Position numbers and translations under genes: made by a program
Source: Methanomethylovorans sp041447285
Lineage (GTDB): Archaea; Halobacteriota; Methanosarcinia; Methanosarcinales; Methanosarcinaceae
Reading direction: 5' to 3'
DNA: 64,000 bases
Assembly (NCBI RefSeq): GCF_041447285.1
Contig: NZ_JBGMEB010000018.1
Location: forward strand, 34,955-98,954
Part shown: positions 17,819 through 28,600 of the stretch, in pieces
How the letters are laid out: each line of letters begins with the position of its first letter
Position numbering within the stretch: the stretch's first letter is position 1
The notes under the pieces: model-generated
What the model was told of the DNA's origin: nothing
The model's database searches: none
The model's input: only the letters and a program-made list of their open reading frames with translations

Positions 17819-18412
17819 AACCATTTTCTTTCCATACATTTCATTCAATACCTGGCCAAGTGCGGCGTATATGGCTGAAAAGCCTGTGAATATTCCTTCG
17901 AATCCAGCTATCTTAAGTATTGTAGGGTTGTTCAGATAGTTTCCTATGGCTAGCAGGAAGAACAATGTTGCAAGTGCCAGGAATATGACCTGCAGGGATC
18001 TTGTTGCTTTGAGTGTGCCTACGAACATGAAGAGAGTAAAGATTCCCCACATGAAGAGATAGGCTGCAAAAGCTGTTTTGACCGGAGCGAGCCCAGCAAA
18101 ATTATCTCCTAGTTTTGGAAGTAGAATGAGTCCTACAAGGGTGAGCCAGAAAAGTCCATATGAAGTAAAAGCTGTAGTTCCAAATGTATTACCTTTTTTC
18201 CATTCCATTATTCCGGCAATGATCTGAGCTAGTCCACCATAGAAAAAGCCCATTGCAAGGATCATTGCATCCATAGGGTAATAACCTGCATTGTGCAAAT
18301 TCAACAGTACTGTGGTCATTCCAAATCCCATCAAACCCAGGGGAGCAGGGTTTGAGGTTAGGTCCATTATTTTGACATGGTTTATGTCTGTATTAGTTGT
18401 GCTTTGACTCAT
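17810..18412 (-). CDS. aceP: AceP/SatP-type acetate uptake transporter (GPR1/FUN34/YaaH family)
   Basis: A 200-residue membrane protein with six helices. SNPAPLGLMGFGMTTVLLNL near residue 20 carries the family NPAPLGL motif, and YGLFWLTLVGLILLP is also conserved. Homologues import acetate; in aceticlastic Methanosarcina this protein is linked to growth on acetate, and in methylotrophs it may supply acetate for assimilation. It converges with the mrp operon. The family is clear; acetate as substrate is inferred from it. Confidence 0.92.
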   Translation of the reverse strand: MSQSTTNTDINHVKIMDLTSNPAPLGLMGFGMTTVLLNLHNAGYYPMDAMILAMGFFYGGLAQIIAGIMEWKKGNTFGTTAFTSYGLFWLTLVGLILLPKLGDNFAGLAPVKTAFAAYLFMWGIFTLFMFVGTLKATRSLQVIFLALATLFFLLAIGNYLNNPTILKIAGFEGIFTGFSAIYAALGQVLNEMYGKKMVPL

Positions 18413-18829
18413 TTTTACACTCCTTCCAGCTAACCTTCATATTTACCAGAAACTGGCGATCACCATTTTGTTTGCATATCTGGCAATTATTGGGTTGTTT
18501 TCGTGGCGCAGTGATAAATATCATTATTAATACTTATAGTTAAGCGGAATATGTATATTATTTATGATATATTTTGTGTGTTTCTCCAATATTGTCATTT
18601 ATGTCTGAAAAGTTGTAGGTATCTTTGGTAACAAGAGTTGTTGATATCTTATTTTTACAATTCGCGAGTAAAAGAAATGTGAGGCTTAGACTGAAAAGTT
18701 ATAACCATTACTTTTTCAGGATCATCTCTTGCATAAGTGTATCAACTACTTCTATATTTAAAGCTCGTAATCTTCAGCAGTTTCGAAAAGTTAATATGAT
18801 CAAAATTAATATTTTAACTGGATTATATT
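18413..18829. other. Intergenic region between divergent genes
   Basis: An AT-rich spacer separating the acetate transporter and a lipoprotein gene. TATA-like elements occur on both strands (for example CTATATTTAAA near 18751-18761 before the lipoprotein gene). I see no tRNA, strong hairpin or coding frame. Confidence 0.5.
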
Positions 18830-19441
18830 ATGAAGAAAATAGGATTGTATTTGTTTGTCGTTGTGTCAATTTTGGTCAGTGGTTGTATCTCTCTTTCAGT
18901 TGATTCAAAAGTGAACAGTAAAGGTGAACTGCTTAAATACAATATGGTAATAGACACGAATTCGTACGTTTATAATTTATTGGACTCAAATTCATATAAA
19001 GAATCTGGGAATTCATTGAGGGATGATATTACCTCCAGGGGTTTGAGATACAATGAGGCATGGGATGGGGATAATGTTAAAATAACCATTAATGGCAGTT
19101 CCTCGGACACGGTCAAAATAGAAAAAGTGGATGGTTATCTTGTGTACCAAGATAATATCACCTCTCTATCACCAAGTTATCAAATGGAAGATGGCTTTTT
19201 TGGCCTGAGTGATGCTGTAGATTCTGCAGTAACTGTTCACTATTATCTAGAAATGCCAAATGATATTATTGATTCCAATGCTAACGCTGTCAGTGGAAAT
19301 AAAGCCGAATGGCACATGCTTAAGGCATCTCAGATGAGGGAAGTCTATGCAAAGTGCGAAACCCCTCTGTTGCCCGGAATTAGAACATTCGGCACTTTGT
19401 GCGTGCTTTTTCTTTCATTTTTCATATTGAGGAAAGAGTAA
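18830..19441 (+). CDS. Exported lipoprotein with C-terminal membrane tail
   Basis: A 203-residue extracytoplasmic protein that I cannot assign. A signal peptide ends in the lipobox LVSGC (cysteine 19), so the protein is probably lipid-anchored. The C-terminus has a second hydrophobic stretch (LPGIRTFGTLCVLFLSFF) and a short basic end RKE. That layout resembles archaeosortase-type C-terminal sorting signals, although the PGF motif is imperfect. The middle is rich in Asn, Ser and Asp, as in surface proteins. Confidence 0.72.
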   Translation: MKKIGLYLFVVVSILVSGCISLSVDSKVNSKGELLKYNMVIDTNSYVYNLLDSNSYKESGNSLRDDITSRGLRYNEAWDGDNVKITINGSSSDTVKIEKVDGYLVYQDNITSLSPSYQMEDGFFGLSDAVDSAVTVHYYLEMPNDIIDSNANAVSGNKAEWHMLKASQMREVYAKCETPLLPGIRTFGTLCVLFLSFFILRKE

Positions 19442-19632
19442 TTCATTACTCTCTTCTTTCATATTCTAGTGAATAACTATCATGAACAAGTCATAACTTG
19501 CGTAGGATGAGTAAACTATCTATTGGGTTAAAACGCTTAAAACTTAAATTAATCATAAAATCTAAAGCATTTATTGATTTCAAAAGAAATAAATAAACAC
19601 GCCTTTGTACAAAGGCATATACATATTTGAAA

Positions 19633-19704
19633 TACATCAGCCGGGATTCGAACCCGGGTTCTAGCGTTGGCAACGCCAGGTGATAACCGCTACACTACTG
19701 ATGT
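19633..19704 (-). tRNA. tRNA-Gly(GCC)
   Basis: Minus-strand cloverleaf with acceptor arms ACAUCAG/CUGAUGU, anticodon stem UGGCG/CGCUA, loop UUGCCAA giving anticodon GCC, and T arm CCGGG-UUCGAAU-CCCGG. The first base is A paired with U, less usual than G. No CCA is encoded. It is the last of three clustered tRNAs. Confidence 0.92.
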
Positions 19705-19713
19705 GCATTATTT

Positions 19714-19790
<77 letters not shown>

Positions 19791-19862
19791 CTTTTGGAGG
19801 GCCAACATAGCACCTTAATGCTGTTTTCCAATTTAAACTTAACTGTTTGATTGTTTTGCTGA

Positions 19863-19936
19863 TGGGCCCGCTGAGAGTCGAACTCAGGACCTCCGCCATG
19901 TCAAGGCGACGTCATAACCAACTAGACCACGAGCCC
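19863..19936 (-). tRNA. tRNA-Asp(GUC)
   Basis: Acceptor arms GGGCUCG/CGGGCCC, anticodon stem CGCC/GGCG with loop UUGACAU (anticodon GUC), and T arm CUGAG-UUCGACU-CUCAG. No CCA is encoded. It is first in transcription order of the Asp-Phe-Gly cluster. Confidence 0.95.
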
Positions 19937-20253
19937 TTATCGGCACCACTCCTACATTGACATAGTACATAAATCTTTTGTTCTGTCTATTCAAAAAAGG
20001 CTATCTTGTTGATGGAGGGTACTTACTCTATTTATACTCAGCAGTTTTATAGCATTGACAGAGTGAAAATTCAGGCAGTTTCAACAAAATACATTTCCAT
20101 ATGCCTGTATTTTTGCAATCATTATCCTCATTACATTGTAGTTAACTGGGCGATAACTGCGGCATCCTTTATGTCTCCCACAGTTTAGAATTTTTGATTT
20201 TCCCAGGCAGGAATCAGTAATCGAGTATTCTTATTATGTAATTTTAAATGTGG
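19937..20253. other. Intergenic region upstream of the tRNA cluster
   Basis: An AT-rich spacer. It must hold the promoter for the minus-strand tRNA cluster. A 60-codon open frame on the plus strand lacks conserved features. I see no other structure. Confidence 0.4.
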
Positions 20254-20694
20254 TTAATAGAATATGTTAGATGTTGATTCTGCATTCACTATCTGCTTGG
20301 TTGCACCACTTGGATAAACCAATATCAACAGGTCAACTCTTGAACCCAGTTTTCTGGAATCGTGTAAATAATATCCATCGCTGAAGTTGGACACATTACT
20401 GACGCTGAGTATTGCATAGTTTTTACCGATCTCAGAAATTGTGACCTCTCCAAAATCGCTGAACATATTTCTTATATCGCCTTCAAGGTTGTGGCTTCCC
20501 ATTAGTAGCGTATAAGCCTCTGCAAATGCATCTAATTTGAAATAGATAGTTATAGTAGCATTTGTGCCACTGAATTTCATTGTCATCTGTTTGTAGTGTA
20601 TATATTCAGTATCTTCAGTTGCTGCTGTTACAGGCAATGAAATAGTGATTATTACCAGCAGGAAAGCAATAAGTATATGAATAATGGATCGCAT
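20254..20694 (-). CDS. Secreted protein of unknown function
   Basis: A 146-residue protein with a clear cleavable signal peptide (about residues 1-24, ending PVTAA). The mature part has alternating hydrophobic residues suggesting a beta-rich extracellular domain, and four N-glycosylation-type sequons (such as NATI and NVSNFS). No family is recognised. It is divergent from lonB; the spacer is short, so the two promoters overlap. Confidence 0.65.
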   Translation of the reverse strand: MRSIIHILIAFLLVIITISLPVTAATEDTEYIHYKQMTMKFSGTNATITIYFKLDAFAEAYTLLMGSHNLEGDIRNMFSDFGEVTISEIGKNYAILSVSNVSNFSDGYYLHDSRKLGSRVDLLILVYPSGATKQIVNAESTSNIFY

Positions 20695-20846
20695 TTTCTA
20701 AACGCTTTCTGCATATCACCCTTAATATTCATATAGTTTTGCAATATAAAATGATACATTTGTTTTATATAGCATCTATTTATGCAGAAAAAATGAAAAC
20801 AAGGAATAGTCAGGTTGACAACAGAAATCATAACTGTGAGCAAACC

Positions 20847-22745
20847 ATGGATACAGAGATGACTACTATTGATCAGAGCGAACTTTATGATATCGATTTC
20901 AATACTACGGATTCGATAGATGTTCCAAAGTTATTGATAGATCAGATCATCGGGCAGGAGCGTGCTGTGGAAGTGGTCAGAAAGGCTGCAAGCCAGCGTA
21001 GGCATGTGATGATGATTGGTACTCCCGGTACTGGTAAATCATTGCTAGCTAAGGCTATGGCAGAACTTCTACCCAAGGAAGAACTACAGGATATCCTTGC
21101 TTACCCAAATCCCGAAGATCAGAATAACCCCAAGATTAGGACAGTGTCAGCTGGGAAGGGCAGGGAAATTGTTATGGCCCATAAAATGGAGGCCCAGAAG
21201 AAAGCCCAGTCCCGCAATTTGCTGATGATGTTACTCGTCTTTGGTATAGTCATATATTCTTTCTACGTTGACCAACTGTTATGGGGAATCATAGCTGCTA
21301 TTATGATACTCCTGCTTACACGCCAGTTGCTGCCAAAAGAAGAAATGATGGTACCAAAACTCATTGTAAATAATTATAATAAAGAGCACGCTCCCTACAT
21401 CGATGCAACAGGTACGCATGCCGGTGCACTTCTTGGTGATGTACGCCACGACCCATTCCAGTCAGGAGGACTTGAAACACCTGCACACGACAGGGTAGAG
21501 AGTGGAGATATACACAAATCACACAAGGGTGTTTTGTTCATAGACGAGATCAATACCCTTAGCCTTGAATCTCAGCAAAGCATGCTGACAGCGCTACAGG
21601 AGAAAGAATACGCTATCACCGGGCAATCAGAACGCAGTTCCGGTGCTCTGGTAAAAACAGAGCCCGTACCATGTGATTTCATCATGGTAGCTGCAGGTAA
21701 CCTCGATGCAGTAGAGAAAATGCATCCAGCCCTCAGGTCAAGGATAAAAGGTTATGGGTATGAGATATTCATGCGTGACTCCATGGAAGATAACCTTGAG
21801 AACCGCAGGAACCTTGTACGCTTCGTCGCTCAGGAAGTAATGCGCGATGGTCACATTCCACCCTTTGATAGGTCAGCTGTCAATGAAGTCATCAGGGAGG
21901 CCAGGCGCAGAGCAGGAAGGAAAGGACACTTGACCCTGAAACTAAGGGATCTAGGCGGCCTTGTGAGGGTAGCCGGAGATATTGCTCATGCTGAAAATGC
22001 TCCCGTGACTACTGATAAACATGTACTTGCAGCAAAGAAAATAGCCCGTTCCATTGAACAGCAGTTGGCCGATAGTTATCTCGAAAGACGTAAAGATTAC
22101 CAGCTGTTCCAGAAAGGTGGTTCAGCCGTGGGCAGGGTCAATGGTCTTGCTGTTATGGGAGGAGATTCTGGTATCGTATTGCCTATCATGGCCGAAGTGA
22201 CTCCTGCTCAATCCAGTTCAGAAGGACGTGTCATAGCCACTGGTATGCTCAAGGACATAGCAAAGGAAGCTGTCCAGAACGTATCTGCTGTGATAAAGAA
22301 CATCACCGGAAAGGATACCGCAAACCATGATATCCACATACAGTTCATAGGGACCTATGAAGGTGTGGAAGGAGACAGTGCGTCCATATCCATAGCTACT
22401 GCTGTGATCTCCGCCTTGGAGAACATACCTGTGGACCAGTCTGTGGCAATGACGGGTTCTCTCTCAGTCAGGGGAGATGTATTACCCATCGGTGGTGCCA
22501 CCTACAAAATAGAGGCTGCAGCCTTAGCAGGCATCAAGAAAGTAATAATCCCCAAATCCAATGAGGATGACGTGCTTATAGAAGAAGCCTATAAGGGTAA
22601 GATCGAGATAGTGCCAGTAACGAACATTATAGAAGTTATGGAGCACAGCCTTGTGGGAGTCGATAAAAAGAGAATAGTGGAGAAGCTTACGAAACTGACA
22701 AACCTTAAGCTCAATCTCGATATTCCTGAAGTGGTTCCCACATGA
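20847..22745 (+). CDS. lonB: Membrane-bound archaeal Lon protease (LonB)
   Basis: ATP-dependent protease of the archaeal LonB type, anchored in the membrane and acting on cytosolic or membrane proteins. Numbered from ATG 20847 (632 residues): Walker A GTPGTGKS at 58-65, two membrane helices at about 124-142 and 144-162 inserted in the AAA domain, Walker B VLFIDE near 229-234, and the protease domain with catalytic Ser511 (GDSAS) and Lys554 (GGATYKIEAA). An in-frame ATG at 20793, close to a TATA box at 20762-20772, could give 18 more residues. It heads the lonB-tldD-tldE unit. Confidence 0.94.
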   Translation: MDTEMTTIDQSELYDIDFNTTDSIDVPKLLIDQIIGQERAVEVVRKAASQRRHVMMIGTPGTGKSLLAKAMAELLPKEELQDILAYPNPEDQNNPKIRTVSAGKGREIVMAHKMEAQKKAQSRNLLMMLLVFGIVIYSFYVDQLLWGIIAAIMILLLTRQLLPKEEMMVPKLIVNNYNKEHAPYIDATGTHAGALLGDVRHDPFQSGGLETPAHDRVESGDIHKSHKGVLFIDEINTLSLESQQSMLTALQEKEYAITGQSERSSGALVKTEPVPCDFIMVAAGNLDAVEKMHPALRSRIKGYGYEIFMRDSMEDNLENRRNLVRFVAQEVMRDGHIPPFDRSAVNEVIREARRRAGRKGHLTLKLRDLGGLVRVAGDIAHAENAPVTTDKHVLAAKKIARSIEQQLADSYLERRKDYQLFQKGGSAVGRVNGLAVMGGDSGIVLPIMAEVTPAQSSSEGRVIATGMLKDIAKEAVQNVSAVIKNITGKDTANHDIHIQFIGTYEGVEGDSASISIATAVISALENIPVDQSVAMTGSLSVRGDVLPIGGATYKIEAAALAGIKKVIIPKSNEDDVLIEEAYKGKIEIVPVTNIIEVMEHSLVGVDKKRIVEKLTKLTNLKLNLDIPEVVPT

Positions 22746-22761
22746 GGATATTGGTTTTAAT

Positions 22762-24102
22762 ATGACCCACATGAAAAATGTTGACTTTTACGACGTAAGA
22801 GTGGTGGATGCCACTACTACGTCTATAATTATTGACAATGGAAATGTTGAAGAGATTTCTGTGAACTATACACGGGGTGGGGGTATCCGCGCTCTGTGCG
22901 GTGGTTCTTGGGGCTTTACTTCAGCTGATGGTTATTTCGATGAAAGAAAAGCACTAAATGCTGCTTCTGAACTTGCTATCAGCATGAATTCCCGGAATCC
23001 TAAGGAAAAAGTGGAGCTTAAACCAGTAGGGACACCAAAACTGAATAACATTCCCCGTATAAAGATAGACCCCAGGGATATAGCAATTGAAGAAAAGGTT
23101 GAACTGCTCAAGGAAATGAGCAAACGGGCCAGGCTTGAAGGGATCAGCAGCACAAGTGCTGTTTATTCTGAATCAGAAGTAAAAGTATGTTATACTAACA
23201 TTGATGGACTGGATTGTGAGTATGAACTTATTAGGTCAGGCTTTGCCGTTAGTGCAGTAGCTTCAGAGAACGGTGTTTACCAGGCGGGAAGAGAAAGCAA
23301 GTTTGGTGTCAAGGGATATGAGATATTCGATGAGAACAATGCTCTTGATCTTGCAACAACTGCTGCAAACTCGGCTCTCGAACTAATACGTGCCAAGCCA
23401 GCTAAAGGCGGTAATATTCCGGTGATACTTGACCAGGAGTTGGCAGGTGTGTTCGTACATGAAGCTGTAGGTCATGCTTCAGAAGCCGATCTGGTGCTTG
23501 AAGGCAGTTCTATCCTTGAGAATATGGTGGGAAAACAAATAGCTTCGCCACTTATTACTATAATGGATGACCCCACTCTCCACGAATATGGTTACTTCCC
23601 ATTTGATGATGAAGGGGCACAGGCCCAGAGGACCACAATAATAAAAGATGGTGTATTAAATTCATTCCTGCATTCCAGAGAGACGTCTGCAAAGCTTGGA
23701 GGAGAACCCGGGCACAGCAGATGCCAGGGTTATTCCATGCCTATCGTACGCATGAGTAATACCTATATTGATAATGGCAAGTCTACCTTTGAAGAAATGC
23801 TCGAGGAAATAGGCGACGGTATGTATCTTATTGGTTCAAGAGGGGGACAAGTCAATACAGGTGAAGGCATATTCCAGTTCAATGCCGAAAAAGCATATCT
23901 CATTGAGAAAGGAGAGATAACTACACTCATGAGAGATGTGTCTCTTTCTGGAAAAACACTTGAGATCCTCAACAATGTCACACATGTGGGCAATGATCTC
24001 AAAATGACCTCTGGCAGATGTGGAAAAGGTGGGCAACTGGTACCTGTAAGCGATGGTTCACCACATCTTTGTATTTCAAAGGCTGTTGTCGGAGGTGCCT
24101 GA
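22762..24102 (+). CDS. tldD: TldD family metalloprotease subunit
   Basis: Catalytic subunit of the TldD/TldE heterodimeric metallopeptidase, which degrades unfolded or small peptides and matures some ribosomal peptides in bacteria. The zinc site HEAVGH (233-238) with EADLV after it is the TldD signature. The C-terminal barrel includes GSRGGQVNTGEGIFQF. At 446 residues it is full length. It begins 16 bp after lonB and is joined directly to tldE, implying a shared message and linked protein-turnover role. Confidence 0.94.
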   Translation: MTHMKNVDFYDVRVVDATTTSIIIDNGNVEEISVNYTRGGGIRALCGGSWGFTSADGYFDERKALNAASELAISMNSRNPKEKVELKPVGTPKLNNIPRIKIDPRDIAIEEKVELLKEMSKRARLEGISSTSAVYSESEVKVCYTNIDGLDCEYELIRSGFAVSAVASENGVYQAGRESKFGVKGYEIFDENNALDLATTAANSALELIRAKPAKGGNIPVILDQELAGVFVHEAVGHASEADLVLEGSSILENMVGKQIASPLITIMDDPTLHEYGYFPFDDEGAQAQRTTIIKDGVLNSFLHSRETSAKLGGEPGHSRCQGYSMPIVRMSNTYIDNGKSTFEEMLEEIGDGMYLIGSRGGQVNTGEGIFQFNAEKAYLIEKGEITTLMRDVSLSGKTLEILNNVTHVGNDLKMTSGRCGKGGQLVPVSDGSPHLCISKAVVGGA

Positions 24103-25413
24103 ATGTATGATCTTGCAAGGAGAGCCCTTAATGCTGCCTTAAGGGCCGGTGCTGATGAAGCTGAAGTTTATCTGGTAAAAAGTGAAGTGACCAGTATAGA
24201 TATCCGCAAAGGTGTTATCGAAGGCTCCAAAGAGAACATCAATCAGGGCATGGGAATTCGTGCAGTTGTTAATGGTGCTGTTGGATTTGCAAGCACTAAT
24301 ATAGATACACGAATGGAAGATACCGCCAGGACTGCAGTCTCTTCGGCCAGGATACGAGGTACCGATCCGGAATGGAAATCCTTCCCCACCGATGGTAAAT
24401 ATCCTGAAATAAAGGGTACATTTGATCCCCAGATCAAAGATATGGAACTTGATGAATGCATAGAGCTTTCTTCAAATATGCTGGAGGGTGCATCATCATT
24501 ACCTGAAGTACTTGTGACTGCAGGATCATTTTCCCGTGTAGCAAGCAGACGTTTAATACTCAATAGTAACGGTATTGAGGTAGAGGATAGGGGAACTGCA
24601 ATAAGTGGGTTCGTAGACGTTATTACTGGTCAGGATGAACCAACTACTGCTTATGATTATGATATGTCCAGAAAAATGGACATTGATTTTTTTAATTTAG
24701 GAAAATCCGCAGCTGAACTTGCATCGAAGTCCAGGCAAGGCATTTCGATTGAACCTCATCGTACCGAAGTGATTCTGCATCCTTTTGCAGTTGCTGACCT
24801 TCTTACCGGAATTTTATCCTCTGCCATCGATGCGGATAATGTCCAAAAAGGAAGATCCAGCCTTATTGGCCGTAAAGGAGAAATGATCGCCACCGAGAAG
24901 CTCTCTATTATCGATGATGGATTGCTTGAAGCAGGTCTTGAGACAGCAATGGCAGATGACGAAGGTTTTCCCTCACAGACAACTCCTGTTATAGAGAAAG
25001 GTATTTTCAAGTCTTACCTTTACGACAATTATACAGCAGGTAAAGAAGGTACACGTAGTACAGGGAATGCTTCCAGACACTCCTATTCTGCACCTCCTTC
25101 TGTGGGTATTCGTAATTTTATCATTAAATATGATCAGAGCGACTTAATAGAGGAAACAGATAAAGGCATCTACATTAACACTGTAATAGGTGCGCATACT
25201 GCTAACTATATTTCCGGGGACTTTTCTGTAGAAGCAAGAAATGCTTTTATCATTGAGAAAGGAGAGCTCGTTAAACCAATTAAGTCACTTATGTTATCAG
25301 GAAATGTTTTTGATATTCTTAAGAGCATTAATGGTGCAGGCAAAGATGTAAGGCAAGTGGGTGGAACAGTCACACCTTCACTTAGAATAGCCGATATGAG
25401 TGTAGTCGGCTAA
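24103..25413 (+). CDS. tldE: TldE/PmbA family protein
   Basis: A 436-residue partner of TldD. It shares the fold (N-terminal ADEAEVYLVKSEVTSIDIRKG, C-terminal YNYTAGKEGTRSTGNA-type segment, here NYTAGKEGTRSTGNA) but lacks the HExxxH zinc motif, which is normal for the TldE/PmbA subunit. Its ATG follows the tldD stop with no spacer. The heterodimer needs both subunits for peptide hydrolysis. Confidence 0.94.
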   Translation: MYDLARRALNAALRAGADEAEVYLVKSEVTSIDIRKGVIEGSKENINQGMGIRAVVNGAVGFASTNIDTRMEDTARTAVSSARIRGTDPEWKSFPTDGKYPEIKGTFDPQIKDMELDECIELSSNMLEGASSLPEVLVTAGSFSRVASRRLILNSNGIEVEDRGTAISGFVDVITGQDEPTTAYDYDMSRKMDIDFFNLGKSAAELASKSRQGISIEPHRTEVILHPFAVADLLTGILSSAIDADNVQKGRSSLIGRKGEMIATEKLSIIDDGLLEAGLETAMADDEGFPSQTTPVIEKGIFKSYLYDNYTAGKEGTRSTGNASRHSYSAPPSVGIRNFIIKYDQSDLIEETDKGIYINTVIGAHTANYISGDFSVEARNAFIIEKGELVKPIKSLMLSGNVFDILKSINGAGKDVRQVGGTVTPSLRIADMSVVG

Positions 25414-25629
25414 TCTTTATTTTTAAGTTTCATTTTTAATCCATTTAGTAATATTGCATTAGAGTGCTCTATTCAAGGCTAAATAATATATCTAATAAAC
25501 TGGATATTATATATGTTCTATTATGGAATTATATGAAGCTTTGAGAGTGGTATTTTAGTTATTTGCGTTTCAAAATGCTTTCCGCCAAAGCTAGAAAACT
25601 ATTCAATTTAAACGCATGGATCTGATCAG

Positions 25630-28600
25630 ATGGATTTTCGTATACTTGCAGATAATTCTAACGATATAGTGGTTGCATTTAATGAAAATATGGAGTGTTT
25701 GTATGCAAATGCTTCTATGGAACAAGCCACTGGGTTAAGTGCACGGCAGTTGATTGGCAAAAAGTTGCAAGAGGCAGAAATTCCGGAAGATGCAGTTAAC
25801 TACTTGGAATATAAGATACAGCAAACATTTCTTACAGGTAAAGGTACAGAATATGAAATCCAGCTGCAACTCTCCAGTAAAAGTGGTTATCATAGCTGGC
25901 AGTGGCAATTAATTCCAGAAAAAGGTTCCAAAGGAAATACATTAACTGTTTTTTTAGTTGGAAGAGACATTACAGAGAAGAAACAATTAATAGATGCTCA
26001 TTTTTTTGCAAGAAACAGATTCTATTCCCTTTTTGAGAACATTGTGGATATCTTTTTTGAAACCGATAAAAAGGGTACAATAACGTATATTAGCCCGCAT
26101 GTAGAAAAATATGGATTTCAGGCAGAAGACATTATTTCCACTAATATCCTGGACATTGTTATTCCAGAAGATAGGGAGCATGTAACAAGAGCGTATCTTA
26201 AACTCAAAAGGTATGGACGAATATTTCCTGTGATCCTGAGGATCAAAGAGAAAAATGGAAAGGTTTGTTGGTTCGAGTCTAGGTGTTCAAGGCAAAAAGA
26301 TGCAAATGGAACTTTTCTGGGTATTACGGGTATTCTAAAAGATATCACGGATCAAAAAATCACTGAAGAACGATTGTTGAAGATCAATCAGTGTTTATTG
26401 GCATTCACTACTGATCCTCTTGAGGCTATCGATCGTTTAATTGCAACATCTGCACAGCTTCTTGGAGCAGATCATGCTCGCTATTATTGGATCGGTGGAC
26501 ACATATCTCACAGCCAGGAAAAAGCCATTACAGTTTCTCAAAAATCTTACAATATCATTTCAAAAAAAATAAGTATTGGGGACGAACATATTAGTACCAT
26601 CTTTCTTTATTTCCCCCATGAATATGTCTTCTTGCAGGAAGATGAATGGGTTCTGAATACCATAACTGCAGCAATAGCTTTGGAAGAAAAACGAAGAAAA
26701 TCTTTAGAAGCGTTAAGGGAATCAGAGAACAAATATAAAATAATCTTTGAAAACTCTCCAATAGGCATTTTCTATATGGATCCCAGTGGCAAGATCCTTA
26801 ATTGTAACGATGAATTGGTAAGAATAATTGGCAGCTCAAAAGAATTCATTCAGGGTTTGAATATCCTATCCGTACTTTCAAAAAATCCCTCTATTAAAGA
26901 AGGATTAAATAATATTTTAGGTGGAAAGCCATTTAAATATAGAGGAGAGTATATATCTCTTTTTTCAGGAAAAACAACTCCTATTGAAGCTTCATTAAGT
27001 ACGCATGTTGCTGAAGACGGCAGTATTTTGGGTGGTATCTGCACAGTCCAAGATATCAGCGAACATCAGGAAAAAGAACAAGTGATACAGATACTTGAAG
27101 CTGTGAGTCTGGCAGCAAGTAAATTCCTGCAGATGGGTTCATCTTCAGAAAACTTCAATGAGGTTTTGGCTCAACTCGGAAAGGCCACGGATGTTAGCAG
27201 ACTATACATTTTCCAGAATGAGATAGAAGAAGACGGAACGCTGTTGATGTCCCAAAAATACGAATGGGTAGCCCATGGAATCTCTCCTCAGATAGATAAT
27301 CCACTTTTACAGAGGCTACCATATAGATATGCAGCTCCACGCTGGGAGAAAATAATGAAAAGACGGTACCACATTGCAGGTCTTATCAAAGATTTTCCAG
27401 ATGAAGAGCGTGAATCACTGGGGGAACAAGGAATACTTTCGCTTGCAACTGTGCCTATATATGTTGGAAAAGAGTGGTGGGGATTCATTGGATTTGATGA
27501 CTGTAAGCATGAAAGAGAGTGGTCTATGGTTGAAATGGATGCTCTTTGGGCAGCAGCCGATACCATAGGAGCTGCGATCCACAGACAACAGATCGAAGCG
27601 GAGGTGAAGAAAAGTCAGGAAAGGCAGAAGAAGATACTTGAAGCTGTCCAGGCTGGTGTCATGCTAATCGATGCAAAATCTCATACTATAGTCGATGTAA
27701 ACCCCGTAGCAATGCAATTTTTAGGAAGGAAAAAAGAGGAAATGGTAGGGAAGGTTTGTCATGAATTCATATGCCCCGCAGAAAAAGGAAAATGTCCTAT
27801 TACAGATCAGAAGCAGGTAATAGACTCTTTAGAACGTGTGCTTCTTACTGCAAAGGGCGAAAGATTACCCATTCTCAAGAAAGCAGCGTATATTGAACTT
27901 GATGATAGGCAGCTTATAGTGGAAAGTTTCCTTGACCTTTCTCATATTAAAGAAGCTGAAAGGGCACTTATGGAAAGCGAAGAGAAATTCAAGACTCTTT
28001 TTATGAGTGCTAACGATGCTATTTATATATATGATGATATGGGAGGCAAGATAAAAGAAGTCAATGATATCGCTTCCGATATGCTGGGGTATAGCAGAAA
28101 TGAATTGCTGGGCATGTCTCCGCGGGATTTCAACGCACCGGAATATGCTGTAATGCTGCCGGATAGGCTGAAAGAACTTAAGAATAGGGGACATGCAATC
28201 TACGAAACCATCTATGTGGATAGTTCAGGTAAGAGAATTCCGGTGGAAGTCAGCAGCAGGGTAATTGAATATAATGGGCAAAAAGCAATTCTGACGGTTG
28301 CAAGGGATATAACGGAAAGAAAAATGGCAGAGGAAGTCCAGAAGAAGGAACTGCTTCTAAAAGAGATACACCATAGGGTTAAAAATAACCTTCAGGTGAT
28401 TTCCAGCCTGCTGAACCTGCAAGCAAGGAACTTTCAAGAAAAAGATATCAAAAAAGCTTTCGCTGAAAGCCAAAACCGAATACGTGCAATGGCTATAGCT
28501 CATGAGAAACTGTACAAGTCAAAAGACTTGGAAAATATAGACACTGTAGACTATGTAAAAAATTTGGTAAATTATCTACTACAATCTAATTCTATAGGCA

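Noticed and set aside
20006..20188. A 60-codon frame in the spacer before the secreted protein gene
   Set aside because: No ribosome-binding site fits well and its composition is not protein-like.
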